Of a DNA stretch of 64,000 bases, positions 1 through 8,804 are shown in pieces (position 1 is the first letter of the stretch; each line of letters begins with the position of its first letter). The notes beneath the pieces were generated by a model. That model saw only the letters and a list, made by a program, of their open reading frames with translations. It ran no database searches and was not told the DNA's origin. Source of the stretch: CAVREM01 sp963728825 (GTDB lineage: Bacteria > Acidobacteriota > Vicinamibacteria > Vicinamibacterales > CAVVIG01); NCBI GenBank assembly GCA_963728825.1, contig CAVSLA010000003.1:1-64000 (forward strand). Direction: 5' to 3'. The position numbers and the translations under genes are program-made.

Positions 1-99
1 TACGTGTTCAGGACCAGCGACGAGCCATAAGAGCTCGACGAACTGACGCTTCGCGCTCTCGAGGGTCTTTGGGTTGACGTCCGCCACATGAACGGCCAC
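1..99 (-). CDS. TrbF/VirB8-like T4SS protein, N-terminus only
   Basis: Only the first ~33 codons are present; the gene leaves the window on the left. It starts at GTG 99, which has AGGAGG five bases upstream. The opening residues (AVHVADVNPKTLESAKRQFV) fit the cytoplasmic N-terminus of VirB8/TrbF, the bitopic inner-membrane assembly factor. After codon ~24 the frame gives a poor sequence, whereas a one-base shift near position 30 gives ELYGSSLVLNTY, the form expected in this family. An extra T there is therefore likely, either a mutation or an assembly error. Its place directly after trbL fits known trb gene order. Confidence 0.55.
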   Translation of the reverse strand, partial: MAVHVADVNPKTLESAKRQFVELLWLVAGPEHV

Positions 100-108
100 A
101 GCATCCTC

Positions 109-267
109 CTATCGCAGGACTTGGAAATTCAGGAGGCCGGCGATGACCCACACGACGCCGATCACGAGACCGATGAGCGCGGCGACGCCAAAGGCAAACA
201 CAAATGCCCGGCTCGCTTGGCGGGATGCAGTCCCATCAATCTGATCTTGGTCTCTGTATTGGCGCAT
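109..267 (-). CDS. Small single-pass membrane protein in T4SS operon
   Basis: This 52-aa ORF starts at ATG 267 with GAGGG upstream, overlaps the end of the trbL-like gene by 32 bases, and ends nine bases before the GTG of the trbF-like gene. A charged N-terminus of about 20 residues is followed by a hydrophobic helix (FAFGVAALIGLVIGVVWVI). Such small lipoprotein or TM proteins often sit between virB6 and virB8 (the VirB7 or entry-exclusion position), but there is no lipobox cysteine, so the role is unknown. Tight packing in the operon supports a real gene. Confidence 0.5.
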   Translation of the reverse strand: MRQYRDQDQIDGTASRQASRAFVFAFGVAALIGLVIGVVWVIAGLLNFQVLR

Positions 268-1063
268 CACGATCCCTCAGCCTCGATGTCAGCCTGATCC
301 GATCGGGCAGGACACTTTGACCACCCTGACCGGAGAAGATCGAACTCGTCAGCGATGGGACGAGCAGAATGCCGACGACGAATGTGCCGATGACGACGAG
401 CGCTTGAAGCCCGTATACGAGGTACAGGTCCTCGGTGATTCCAGGGGGGAGCGTCGTCAAATAGTTGAACACAAACCGCTCGAAAACCATCAAAAAAGCG
501 AACGCCACAACGGGGATGAAAGAGTACTGAATGAAGGCCTTCAACCAGGACCAAAACAGCCAGTCGAGCTTGGGCACAATGAAGAACGGAACGAAGATCG
601 GACCGAGCAGGGCGCAGACCGCGCTTGCGACCAGGCCGAAGGCGACGATGGCGAGCGAAATCACCTTCGCCAGCGTGACGACAATCAGGATCAGCCAGTA
701 CAGCAGATTGGCGAGGATCGACCAGGCGTCCGGCTGGACGAAGTGAGCCCAGAGCTCATCCAAATGATCGAACATCAGCTCGAGGGATCGAGCGTCGAGA
801 ATGTTCGCGAAGTGGTGGGTCTGGTCGGTGATCAGGTTGCTGAACGAGACCCCGATGCCCGGCAACGGCGCTTCGTAGAACGCGATCAGCGAGTAGCCGA
901 ACGAGATGAAGAGCAGCAGTTTCGCGAAGCCAAACAGCTGTTCGCCAAGGCCCTCCTGGCTCAGCATCATCCGGATGCCATGCCACGCGATCAGGATCGT
1001 GGCGAACGCGAGGAACAACGAGTAACCAAAGCGGAGGAACTCCGGCTCATAGGTCATGAGCAA
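236..1063 (-). CDS. trbL: TrbL/VirB6-like conjugal transfer membrane protein
   Basis: The 275-aa product is a polytopic inner-membrane protein with five or six hydrophobic segments, including a central block (~105-175) and a late pair (~190-235). This fits the VirB6/TrbL channel component of the T4SS. The frame opens at TTG 1063, with ATG at 1057. A much better initiation site lies upstream: ATG 1118 preceded by GAGGAG, immediately after the trbJ stop, but it is in another frame, so an indel between 1064 and 1118 probably hides the true N-terminus. The C-terminus is Arg-rich and polar. Neighbours are trbJ upstream and the small membrane protein downstream. Confidence 0.75.
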   Translation of the reverse strand: MLMTYEPEFLRFGYSLFLAFATILIAWHGIRMMLSQEGLGEQLFGFAKLLLFISFGYSLIAFYEAPLPGIGVSFSNLITDQTHHFANILDARSLELMFDHLDELWAHFVQPDAWSILANLLYWLILIVVTLAKVISLAIVAFGLVASAVCALLGPIFVPFFIVPKLDWLFWSWLKAFIQYSFIPVVAFAFLMVFERFVFNYLTTLPPGITEDLYLVYGLQALVVIGTFVVGILLVPSLTSSIFSGQGGQSVLPDRIRLTSRLRDRDAPIQRPRSD

Positions 1064-1125
1064 TCGGTGATCGCCTGTTGCACGGTCGCGATGATGGCGA
1101 GTCGAGGCTGGGGGGCATGTTCTCC

Positions 1126-1921
1126 TCAGGGTTGCCGCCAGCCGCGGAGGTCCGCGCTGGCGCCGGAGAGCAGGCTGGTGTTAGCGGCGCGGCCGTCGCG
1201 CAGCCGGCCGATCTGCATGTTCATCACGCCGGTTTCCGTATCGCGTGATCGCTTGTTCTCGACGATGAGCTGTTCGGCCACAGCGGCGAGGAGCTGCAGC
1301 CGAGCCTGCTTCTGGCGTGTCTCCATGAGGACCGCGCCGCTGATCTTGTCGAGCACCGCCGTCGTGCTCTGCTCGTCGGACGGGTCGATGACATGGCGCT
1401 CGAGCGCGTCGATCGCCGCCAGTTCCCGCCGGCCGTTCAAGCGAAGCGGGCCGGTCTGGTGCGTGCCCGCGATGATGCTGCTGTCGGCAAGGTCCAGGGT
1501 GGCGAGCGCTGGGTCACGGCCTCACGTGCGTCGGACTCATGGCCGCCAGCATCGTGGCCTCAGCGGCCTGCCTGGCCCGTGCGACGCGGACGTACTCAGC
1601 ACCTGTGCTGTCGCCGTAGTTGAGCGCGGCGTTGTAGCCGTTGGCGTACAAGAAACCCTCGAAGTCGTGAGTGCGCCACCGAGGGACTTCGTCCACGGCG
1701 TACTTTGCAAGAGACGTCAAAGCGCTGAGCCGCGCGGCCATGCGGCGAAGGCGGTCACGTTCGAGAGTCAGAGTCTGAAGCAGCCGATCCTTCAGGACGG
1801 CGGTCACGGTGTTGCGAGCCGTGGTGGTCGGATCCGTGACGACCCACTGCGCCCACGCTGGTTGGAGGCCCACACCGACTGTCGCGATAACAAGGGCGAT
1901 GACGACGCGGCGATAATTCAT
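1126..1921 (-). CDS. Second TrbJ/VirB5-like protein, frameshifted
   Basis: Starting at ATG 1921, an N-terminal signal sequence ending at ALA-type residues (QPAWAQ) leads into a VirB5/TrbJ-like helical protein. The frame stops at 1514, but the sequence continues in another frame (TLDLADSSIIAG then the ALERHVIDPSDEQST region) to the stop at 1126, so a one-base break lies near 1515-1530. The C-terminal RDGRAAN...DLRGWRQP closely matches the end of the upstream trbJ (RDGRAAS...DLRAWRQP), which shows the two are tandem paralogues. VirB5-family proteins are periplasmic and sit at the pilus tip. The break may be an assembly error or real loss. Confidence 0.65.
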
Positions 1922-1935
1922 CACGAGCTCCTCTC

Positions 1936-2709
1936 CTACGGCTGGCGCCAGGCACGCAGATCGTGTGCGGCGCCGCGGACAACGCTCCCGCTCGCGGCAC
2001 GTCCGTCGCGAAGACCGCCCAATCGCATGTTCATCGCGGCGGCTTCGCTGTCGCGCTGCCGCTTGCTGCGGACCAAGAGCTGCTCGAGGACGTGCGAGAG
2101 CAACTGGTTGGCGGCCATGTCTTGCCGTCCTGCCAGGAGCTGGCCGGCGGCGATCTTGTCGAGAATGGCCGTCGTCTCGTGGTAGCCAGGCGCGGTGCTC
2201 ACAACGTCGCGCTCGAGCGCGTTGACAGCCGCCTGCAAGCGACCGCTGTAGCCGCGGACCAGCGCGACCTGGTGACCGCCCATCTGCGCGACTGAGTCGG
2301 TGATCTCGATGGTCGCGTAGGCACGTTCGATGGCCTGGCGCGCTGCGGGCGGCAGGGCTGCAAGCAATGCGCCCGGCCGTTCGAGGCGCCGGGCGACCTG
2401 CATGTAGGCTCCGCCGGCGGCGTCGCCGCTGTTGAGACCCTGCAGCCACGGCCGTCCGTACTCCCATCGCCCCGTGTCGTGCGAGGTAATGGCGATCGGC
2501 GGAATGCGATAGGCGTCCAGGTTGCCGAGACCTTGGGCCATGCGGACGATCGTCTGGTACTGAGCGAGCAGCGTATTGAATTCGCGGAGCGTGCGATCGG
2601 CAATCAGGATGGCCTGCGCCAGATTGCCAGGGTCGATCACCACCAACTGCGCGCGAAGCGGGATCGCGAATGCGAGCACGAACAATCCAACGGCGACAAT
2701 TTGGCGCAT
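1936..2709 (-). CDS. trbJ: TrbJ/VirB5-like conjugal transfer protein
   Basis: The 257-aa secreted protein starts at ATG 2709, with AGGAG eight bases upstream. A signal peptide (residues 1-23, ending PLRAQ) precedes a long helical domain rich in Ala, Leu and Arg. TrbJ/VirB5 proteins are minor pilus subunits or adhesins in the periplasm. The intact frame contrasts with the frameshifted paralogue 15 bases downstream. A position between trbI and trbL is consistent with the rest of the cluster, though canonical RP4 order places trbJ between trbE and trbL. Confidence 0.75.
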   Translation of the reverse strand: MRQIVAVGLFVLAFAIPLRAQLVVIDPGNLAQAILIADRTLREFNTLLAQYQTIVRMAQGLGNLDAYRIPPIAITSHDTGRWEYGRPWLQGLNSGDAAGGAYMQVARRLERPGALLAALPPAARQAIERAYATIEITDSVAQMGGHQVALVRGYSGRLQAAVNALERDVVSTAPGYHETTAILDKIAAGQLLAGRQDMAANQLLSHVLEQLLVRSKRQRDSEAAAMNMRLGGLRDGRAASGSVVRGAAHDLRAWRQP

Positions 2710-2719
2710 GGTGACACTC

Positions 2720-3965
2720 CTATGGTTGGCGAGCGACGACATGACCCGGCTCGTAGGCGGGCAGCTCGATGTCGCCCGTCAGGTACACCTTGACGCGATG
2801 GCCTTCACGAATCGTGATGGTCGGCAGGCGATTCAGGAAGCGGCTCATGACCTGCGCCGTGGCCTGGCCGGTGGCATCGCCGACGCCGCCGGCGATGATC
2901 ACGCTGCGGTTGCCGTCCGCGCGACCGAGTCCGGCAGTGCCGATGAACTGACTGAGCCCGGTGATCAGCCCCACAGCTGCGGACGCTCCGAACGTGGACA
3001 GGTAGTGCTGGTTGACGCGGTCGCGTAGACCGGCGTCGCCAACCTGATTCAGCCCGATGAACTGGTCCAAGGCATACGTGCGCCCATCGGGGAACACGAG
3101 CCGGTGGAACGACACGGCGAGGCGCGTCTCGCCCAGCGACTGCACCGGTTTCGTTTCGCCGAGAACCCTCGCCCCAGCGGGAATCAGGATGTGCTGGCCG
3201 CTGTGCGAGAACACAGCGTTCGTCACCAGACAGTTCACGGGTGCGGCGGTGGTGCCGTCTAGTCGGTTCGTCAGCACCGCGTCGATAAACGTGCCTTCGA
3301 GGAGACGGTGCAGGGGGCCGGCGGCTTGAATCGGATCCGTGAAGGCCGGCCGCGGTCGCGCATCGTCGGCTGCGCCTCTGCCTTGAGGGGTTGCTGCGGT
3401 GGCCGCTGGTTGTGGCGCTGGCGGAGGAACTGACCGCGCCGTTGCGCGCATGACGGCCTCGGCGACTTCGTCGAGACTGGGTGGGGCTGGCGACTGCGCG
3501 TCGAGACCACGCGCGCCGCGCGCGGTCGATGCCGTCGGCGTCGATGGACGTTCTCCGTCCGGACGGCGGCTGACGACGACGTTGCTGGCGAAGAGGCTCT
3601 CGTACTCCGCGACGCTTCTTCTCGTCTGCCAGGGGATCGACGGCCGCCGTTCCGGCATCCTCATAGAGCAGAGGCGCTCTCGGGTCGGCTGGGTCGACGA
3701 GCGCTTGCTGACGACTGCGTTCGTCGAGCACTCGGAGCCGATCCTGGTAGTCGCGGAGCCGATCTGGGCTGGGCGCCAGCGCCTGGTTCACCGGGCCGGC
3801 CGCCGGTCGAGCAGCCGGCTCCGGCCGGCCGGTGAGCACGATGATGGCCAGGATGCCCAACGCCAGTGCCACCATCAGCCAGGTCTGCGCGCCGCGCGGC
3901 AGCACGCCGCGCGGGGGCGTGCGGTGATCGGTGACGATCGCTGTGCCGGTGGTCGGTTCGGCCAT
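2720..3965 (-). CDS. trbI: TrbI/VirB10-like T4SS protein, frameshifted
   Basis: The N-terminal frame opens at ATG 3965 with a cytoplasmic tail, one TM helix (WLMVALALGILAIIVLTG, ~30-47) and a Pro-rich stretch, as in VirB10/TrbI, which spans both membranes of the T4SS. After ...DPLADEKKRR the sequence continues in another frame as EYESLFASNVVVSRRP, which is the natural continuation; one extra G near 3612 explains it. The C-terminal half (GTFIDAVLTNRL ... NRLPTITIREGHRVKVYLTG) is the TrbI beta-barrel domain, complete to the stop at 2720. It follows trbG by four bases. Total length is about 415 residues, normal for the family. Confidence 0.8.
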
Positions 3966-3969
3966 GGCT

Positions 3970-4737
3970 CTACCGCCCTTGCTGGAACTCGAAGCGTTCC
4001 TTGCCCAGCGCCAGGTAGCCGCGATCGAGCACCTTCGGCACGACGTAGGTGCCGTGCTGCACCTGGAAGTTCACCAGCGCCGGCTCGCCGTCCTTCACCT
4101 CGTAGAGCGCGGGCAGCTCGCGGGCGTCGGCTTTGATGTACGTGAACTGGCCGTCGTGCCAGACGGACCGCACGAGGAATGGGCGCTCGTACTTGGCCGT
4201 GCCGTAGACGAACTGCAACGCGGCTGGATACTGCTGCTTGAACGTCGCGATGGCTTCGTCGGCGCGCTGCCGCGCGGCGTCGGACGCGGCCCGTGCGGCC
4301 GTCACTTCGGCTTGCGGCGCCGAGACATCGGCCGCCGAGTAGTACTTGCGAGGTCCGGTCGCGACACTTGGGTCTGCGGTCACGTACACCTTGAGATCCG
4401 GGGTCGCCGTCTTCTGCTCGGTGAGCAGAAACGAGTAGACCCGGCCGCTGGCCGTGACGAGATTCAGATTCGTCGCCGCGCCTTCCTTCGCCGGCTTCAC
4501 GTGAGCGATGTTCTGCGTCGCCGAGATGACCCAGAAGTCGCGGTCGCCGCACACGACGTCGAGAATCTCGTCCTGCTCCGGTAGCAGAATCATCGTCGTG
4601 TACCGTAGCTTCGTTGTCAGCGGGATCAGCGTGCGTTCCGAGGCGGACACCTCCCGGACACCCTGCGCCTGGGCACCGACGCCCACGACACCGACGGCGA
4701 ACAATGCGAACGAAAGCAATAGGCCGTGTGCACGCAT
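3970..4737 (-). CDS. trbG: TrbG/VirB9-like outer-membrane core protein
   Basis: The 255-aa exported protein has a signal peptide (residues 1-24, ending VGAQAQ). The N-terminal half carries the VirB9 pattern around KLRYTTMILLPEQDEILDVV and DFWVISATQNIAHVKP; the C-terminal half has RPFLVRSVWHDGQFTYI and QGTYVVPKVLDRG-like segments typical of CagX/VirB9. VirB9 forms the outer-membrane core ring with VirB7 and VirB10. The gene is intact, follows trbE by 16 bases, and leads trbI by four bases, so all three are probably on one message. Confidence 0.85.
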   Translation of the reverse strand: MRAHGLLLSFALFAVGVVGVGAQAQGVREVSASERTLIPLTTKLRYTTMILLPEQDEILDVVCGDRDFWVISATQNIAHVKPAKEGAATNLNLVTASGRVYSFLLTEQKTATPDLKVYVTADPSVATGPRKYYSAADVSAPQAEVTAARAASDAARQRADEAIATFKQQYPAALQFVYGTAKYERPFLVRSVWHDGQFTYIKADARELPALYEVKDGEPALVNFQVQHGTYVVPKVLDRGYLALGKERFEFQQGR

Positions 4738-4753
4738 GATTGATCTCCCTTCG

Positions 4754-7186
4754 TCACGCTGAAGCGGCCAGGCGATCGAGCCCGGCCTCGAAACCGAAAT
4801 CGCGAAACACGGCGCGGACGCGCTCGTTGTCGACCGGCGTGTTGGTGTAGAGCCAGTAGGACCGGGGATCGACCGCGAGTGTCAGGACTTTGGCGATATC
4901 GGGCCGCTTCACCAGGAGCTGGCGTCGCGGCATGAGGCCCGAGATCAGGTCGAACTCGGTCTCGTTCAACTGGAACAGGTCCGTGTACTGCTGGCGGTCG
5001 AACGCCGGGTTCGCGAGGAGCAGCTTCGTCGGGCAGCTCTCAACGACGGTCCGCAGAAGATCGGCTGAAGCGAAATCGTCGACCGCCTGCGTGGCCAGCA
5101 ACATGGCTGCGTTGCGCTTCCGCCATGTCTTCAGTGCTTCCTGCACATAGGCGCGCAGGGTCTCGTGCTGAATGAACCGCCAGGCTTCGTCCATCACGCA
5201 CAGCTTGAGCGTGCCTACGGACGCCGGATCCGTCATCCGAGCGCCGACCCGGTGCAGGACGTAGAACAGCAGCGGCTCCAGCAGCGCGGGATACGCGCGC
5301 ATGGCTTCGAAGTCAAAGACCTGGAATTGCTGGATGTTGAAGGTGTCCTCGGCGTGGTCGAAGAGCTCCGCGTAGCGGCCTCCCTCGGTCCATTTTGAGA
5401 GCCGGCTTGCCAGCGCGCGCGGGAGCAGGTTCGCCAGCGTGAACAGCCGACGCTGTGCGCTGTCGAGCACGTAGAGGTTCTCGATGGCTTCGTATACTTC
5501 GCGGTCCTCGGCCTCGCTCAAGCGATAGCTGTCCGCGCCTTCAAGCAGCACGCGGACGAACGCATGTAGAAAATGCAGGTTCTCGGCGGTGGGCTCGAGG
5601 GCGAACGGATTGATCTGGACGCTGCCGTGCCGCAGTCCCAGCTCGAGATAGCTCCCGTCCAGGAGAGTCGCGAGCTTCCGATAGCTGTGCCCGAGATCGA
5701 AGATCACCGTCAGCGGGTCGTACTTCTGCGCGTGCATCACCAGGAAATTGAGCAGGAAGCTCTTGCCGCTGCCGGTGGCGCCGAGGACCAGCGTGTGCCC
5801 GACGTCGTCGACGTGCAGATTGAAGTGGTAGGGCGTCTGGTGTTGCGTCTCGAAGACTGCCAGCGCCTCGGCGTTCAAGTGGGTGCTGCGCACGTGTCCC
5901 GTGTCGAGCGTGAAGAGGAAGCTCAGATCGGCGTAGTTGGTCTCGAGCATGGGGAGCCGGCGCAGATTGTGGGCGCTGTTGCCGGGGACGATGCTCAGCC
6001 AGGCGTTCAGAAGGTTGTAGGTCTCGTCGATGAATGTTCCGTCGTGGGACGCCATCACCTTTGTGGCCTCGGCGGCCGCGCGTTCTAGCTGGCGGGCGTC
6101 GTCGTTGAACAGGACGAGCGCCAGCGAGCACTCGCCGAAGAAGTGCCCGTTTACCTCCAGCTCGGTCAGCGCGTCGCCTAGCTGGCGCACGGTGGCGTTG
6201 GCGCTCTCGTCGACGAGCATCTCCTCGGGCCGCGTGTCTGGCGAGACGTAGTTCACCATCGAGACGCGTTTGTTGAAGAAATGGCGTCGGCGGATCTGGA
6301 GCATGCGCCGCATGCGGTCGTTGGAAATGCGGCACCACTCGAGGCAGGCGATGAATTCGCCCGGTAGCGTGTACAGCTCTTCAAGCACCTGCGGGAACGT
6401 GGCGCTCGGCGGCTCCTTCATCGTGAGCACCTTCACGTGCGCCGCCCCGAGGTCAAGGTGGTCGCGGTGGCAATCCAGTGCGCTGTCGGCCACGAAGTAG
6501 TCCAGGTGAGTGTCGTACTGCAGCGCAGCGCCGTCCGCGATGCGGGGCGTGTAGTTCACGAGTCGGCGGAAGAACTGGAAGGCTTCCGCCTTCGTGAGCC
6601 GAGTGGGGTGAATGCTGTCGGCCAGCTGCACCTCGAAGGCCGCGGCCTTCTGGTGCAGATGCGCGATCGCCCGTTCCAGGTCCGCCTCGACTAGCGCAAG
6701 GGTGGCGCTCGGCGAGAGCCACTCACGCACAGCGGCTCGCGGGTCACTCCAGAGGCTGCGCAGCCGACGACCAGACGGTGCGTGGGATCGAAGCCCCTCG
6801 TAGACGAGCACCAGGTGCAGGTCGAGTTGGAACAGCTCGTCACGCCGGCCATTCAGATAGGTTGCGCGTCGGTGGACGGCCTCGTGCGCCACGCGCTGCC
6901 GGCAGGCTGCCGGAGCGATTGCCGGCATCTTGCGCTTGCAGAGGTACTGGTAGACGCGGCAGGACTCATCCAAGCCGCGGAGCGCCGCTTCATACCGGTG
7001 GACGATGTCCCGGCGCTGTGCCTGGTCGAGGCACTCGAAGTCGACTCCGGCCAGGCGGTACACGACGCCGACGTGCCCTGCCTTCGTGAGAAACGTGCTG
7101 TCATCGACGAACCCCCAGAGCGCAATCAGACTGTTCAGGCTTCCGGCGTTCTCGTAGTCGCGGAGGATGCGTCGGATGGTCAGCAT
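4754..7186 (-). CDS. trbE: TrbE/VirB4-like conjugal transfer ATPase
   Basis: The intact 810-aa ORF is of VirB4/TrbE size. It has an N-terminal CagE/TrbE/VirB domain, a Walker A motif (LGATGSGKSFLLNF) near residue 470, and a Walker B-like motif (LCVMDEAWRFI) near residue 665 followed by KTWRKRNAAMLLATQ. VirB4 ATPases sit at the inner membrane and power pilus assembly and DNA transfer. The ATG at 7186 overlaps the end of the trbD-like gene by seven bases. The largest T4SS gene is unbroken while several neighbours carry indels. Confidence 0.92.
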   Translation of the reverse strand: MLTIRRILRDYENAGSLNSLIALWGFVDDSTFLTKAGHVGVVYRLAGVDFECLDQAQRRDIVHRYEAALRGLDESCRVYQYLCKRKMPAIAPAACRQRVAHEAVHRRATYLNGRRDELFQLDLHLVLVYEGLRSHAPSGRRLRSLWSDPRAAVREWLSPSATLALVEADLERAIAHLHQKAAAFEVQLADSIHPTRLTKAEAFQFFRRLVNYTPRIADGAALQYDTHLDYFVADSALDCHRDHLDLGAAHVKVLTMKEPPSATFPQVLEELYTLPGEFIACLEWCRISNDRMRRMLQIRRRHFFNKRVSMVNYVSPDTRPEEMLVDESANATVRQLGDALTELEVNGHFFGECSLALVLFNDDARQLERAAAEATKVMASHDGTFIDETYNLLNAWLSIVPGNSAHNLRRLPMLETNYADLSFLFTLDTGHVRSTHLNAEALAVFETQHQTPYHFNLHVDDVGHTLVLGATGSGKSFLLNFLVMHAQKYDPLTVIFDLGHSYRKLATLLDGSYLELGLRHGSVQINPFALEPTAENLHFLHAFVRVLLEGADSYRLSEAEDREVYEAIENLYVLDSAQRRLFTLANLLPRALASRLSKWTEGGRYAELFDHAEDTFNIQQFQVFDFEAMRAYPALLEPLLFYVLHRVGARMTDPASVGTLKLCVMDEAWRFIQHETLRAYVQEALKTWRKRNAAMLLATQAVDDFASADLLRTVVESCPTKLLLANPAFDRQQYTDLFQLNETEFDLISGLMPRRQLLVKRPDIAKVLTLAVDPRSYWLYTNTPVDNERVRAVFRDFGFEAGLDRLAASA

Positions 7187-7484
7187 GGCCGCACCGTGAT
7201 GTGCACGGGGACGTGCTTGGCGGGGTCGTAGCGTGGCCGGAAGCGGGACGACGACAAGAGGATCCGCAGCATCTGCGGGTCCCGCTTGGTCGTCCAGAGC
7301 GCAAAGGCGTAGAGCCCGACGAACATCAGCAGCCCGCCAGGAACGAGTAAAAGAGGTTGAACGTCGCGGCGCCCATGAGGAGAGCGAGGAAGAACAGCCG
7401 GCGGTCCACGCCGCAGACTGTCAGCGTGCGGTGCAGCGCCTTGTGAACGGGCCGGGCGATCGGACGACTGGCGGAGTGCGTCAC
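7180..7484 (-). CDS. trbD: TrbD/VirB3-like membrane protein, frameshifted
   Basis: Translation from GTG 7484 (GAGGA upstream) gives THSASRPIARPVHKALHR, DRRLFFLALLMGAATFNLF and YSFLAG, then a premature TGA. A one-base change at 7331-7338 restores LLMFVGLYAFALWTTKRDPQ and the rest to the stop at 7180. Two adjacent TM helices after a short basic N-terminus and a cytoplasmic tail with RDPQMLRI are the VirB3/TrbD signature. It lies between virB2 and virB4, the canonical place for virB3. A missing C in GGCCTG is the simplest explanation of the break. Confidence 0.75.
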
Positions 7485-7496
7485 GGCAGCACGTCC

Positions 7497-7790
7497 TCAG
7501 AACAGCCAAGCCAGGAACTGGCCGGCGAACAGCGCGAGTCCGCCGCCGAAGACGATGCCGGAGATCTGGCGCTTCGCGCCGCCCTCTCCAAACATGAACA
7601 TGAGACCGCCGACGACGATGGCGACGAGCGCTAGCGATCGGGCGAGCGGGCCGGTGAACGTGGCCTCGAGGTTCAGCGCCGCGCGCTCCCACGGGCTCTG
7701 CTGCGCGTACAAGGCGGTCGGCAACAGCACTAGGGCGAGCAGGACTCCCAGGCGGATGACACTGCGAACACTGCGACGCGACATCGCCAT
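7497..7790 (-). CDS. trbC: TrbC/VirB2-like pilin precursor
   Basis: The 97-aa product starts at ATG 7790, which has GGAGG six bases upstream; a longer in-frame start exists but lacks such a site. Residues 1-28 form a long signal peptide ending ALYAQ. The mature part has two hydrophobic helices (LARSLALVAIVVGGLMFMF and ISGIVFGGGLALFAGQFL) separated by a short polar loop, the hallmark of VirB2/TrbC pilins. It is the first recognisable T4SS gene of the operon and abuts trbD by 13 bases. Confidence 0.85.
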   Translation of the reverse strand: MAMSRRSVRSVIRLGVLLALVLLPTALYAQQSPWERAALNLEATFTGPLARSLALVAIVVGGLMFMFGEGGAKRQISGIVFGGGLALFAGQFLAWLF

Positions 7791-7848
7791 CTGACACCTC
7801 CAGATGCTCGGAAGGGCGCATCGAATCTCAGCGCCCCGCTCTCCACCA

Positions 7849-8109
7849 TCACCCATGCAACCACGCTCGAAGTCGATCGGTCTTGCTGGCCCAGAGTGTG
7901 TGCGCGCGCTGCGATCCGCGAGCGACTCGTTCCCTGGTCACCAACAGCAAGCACACGAATCCGTATGACGTCACGACCACGCCGCGCAACAAGAGTTCCT
8001 CGAAGCGACGAAACCGCCGGCCGACAATCTGTTGTCGCCGGTGTGGATTTGCCACCTGCGCGCGCTCGCACTGCGTCCGTGAGGTCACCTGGAAAGATGC
8101 GTTGTGCAT
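7849..8109 (-). CDS. Possible small membrane protein upstream of trbC
   Basis: An 86-aa frame on the operon strand contains one hydrophobic stretch (LLLRGVVVTSYGFVCLLLV) flanked by basic residues. It ends 59 bases before trbC. No clear ribosome binding site precedes ATG 8109 and I recognise no family. It could be a real small inner-membrane gene of the element or a chance frame in GC-rich DNA. Codon use gives no clear verdict by eye. Confidence 0.2.
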   Translation of the reverse strand: MHNASFQVTSRTQCERAQVANPHRRQQIVGRRFRRFEELLLRGVVVTSYGFVCLLLVTRERVARGSQRAHTLWASKTDRLRAWLHG

Positions 8110-8281
8110 GGTCGGCAATCGCCGTGACGGCGCGTCCCGCATCAGTGCAAGAACTGTGACTGGATGTGGAGCGGGAACCGGAGGCGTTTGCGAGCAGTCG
8201 CGCGGATCGCCGAGAGACTCGGCGAAGTCCGGTGAACCGAGATGAACGAACGACGTCTCTCAGCGGCCTTGCGGGGGCCTA

Positions 8282-8317
8282 TCACTCATTTCGAGAGAGG
8301 TCACTCATTCTGAGTGA
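8282..8317. promoter_or_regulatory. Palindromic operator candidate upstream of alpA
   Basis: The perfect palindrome TCACTCA-TTC-TGAGTGA (8301-8317) is preceded 19 bases upstream by a direct copy of its left half, TCACTCATT (8282-8290). The site lies 141 bases before the AlpA start, between divergent conjugation and regulator genes. The layout suggests binding of a dimeric repressor that controls one or both directions. The rest of 7791-8457 holds no gene I can support with confidence. Confidence 0.45.
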
Positions 8318-8457
8318 TGTACTGCTGTCGCCGAACCTTCATTCGGTACGAGTTGCGCCTGAAGCCCGCTGGCACGGGGCGTGCTCAGGTGCCGTGTCTC
8401 ACCGCTCGCCAGGCCACCACACGCCGAAATATCGGAAGCAAGATCGGGAGGGCGACA

Positions 8458-8781
8458 ATGAACGGATTACCAACAAGAACCAACGGCGGCGTGCGAGTCC
8501 GCTCACTCGATCGAGTCGGTCAGAGTTCGGCGGTGGCACCACGGCCTGCGACCGTCGGAACTGCGCAGGCGCCCTCAGGCGCGCGAATGCTGCCTCTCAA
8601 GCTCTTGAGGTTCCCAGTGGTGCGGGAGATGACAGGGTTGTCACGCTCGACGATCTGGCGGTTGGAGCGTCGAGGGGAGTTCCCGAGGCATCACCGGATC
8701 GCGCCGAACGTCGTCGCATGGGTCGAGGAAGACGTGATCGGTTGGATTGAGGAGCGCACCGCCGCTCGCCAGTCAGCATGA
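8458..8781 (+). CDS. AlpA-family DNA-binding regulator / excisionase-like
   Basis: The 107-aa protein starts at ATG 8458 with GGGAGGG eight bases upstream. The C-terminal ~60 residues match the AlpA winged-helix pattern: LRFPVVREMTGLSRSTIWRL, then RRGEFPRHHRIAPNVVAW and EDVIGWIEER. AlpA proteins in integrative elements activate integrase or excision genes, or act as excisionases. The N-terminal ~45 residues are Arg/Ser/Thr-rich and unrecognised. It is the only plus-strand gene among the element's genes seen here and lies between the T4SS operon and the candidate defence operon. Confidence 0.75.
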   Translation: MNGLPTRTNGGVRVRSLDRVGQSSAVAPRPATVGTAQAPSGARMLPLKLLRFPVVREMTGLSRSTIWRLERRGEFPRHHRIAPNVVAWVEEDVIGWIEERTAARQSA

Positions 8782-8804
8782 CACGAGCGGCAACTGGCTG
8801 CAGC

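Noticed and set aside
317..2185. A 622-codon plus-strand open frame
   Set aside because: It lies opposite trbL and the trbJ genes, is rich in Arg, Asp, Glu and Gln as antisense frames of GC-rich genes are, and matches no family.
2805..3965. A 386-aa separate protein from the trbI start
   Set aside because: After ~residue 115 the sequence is the wrong frame of the VirB10 domain; one indel explains both pieces.
5541..6338. Second frame inside virB4
   Set aside because: Arg- and Pro-rich antiframe of a well-matched ATPase gene.
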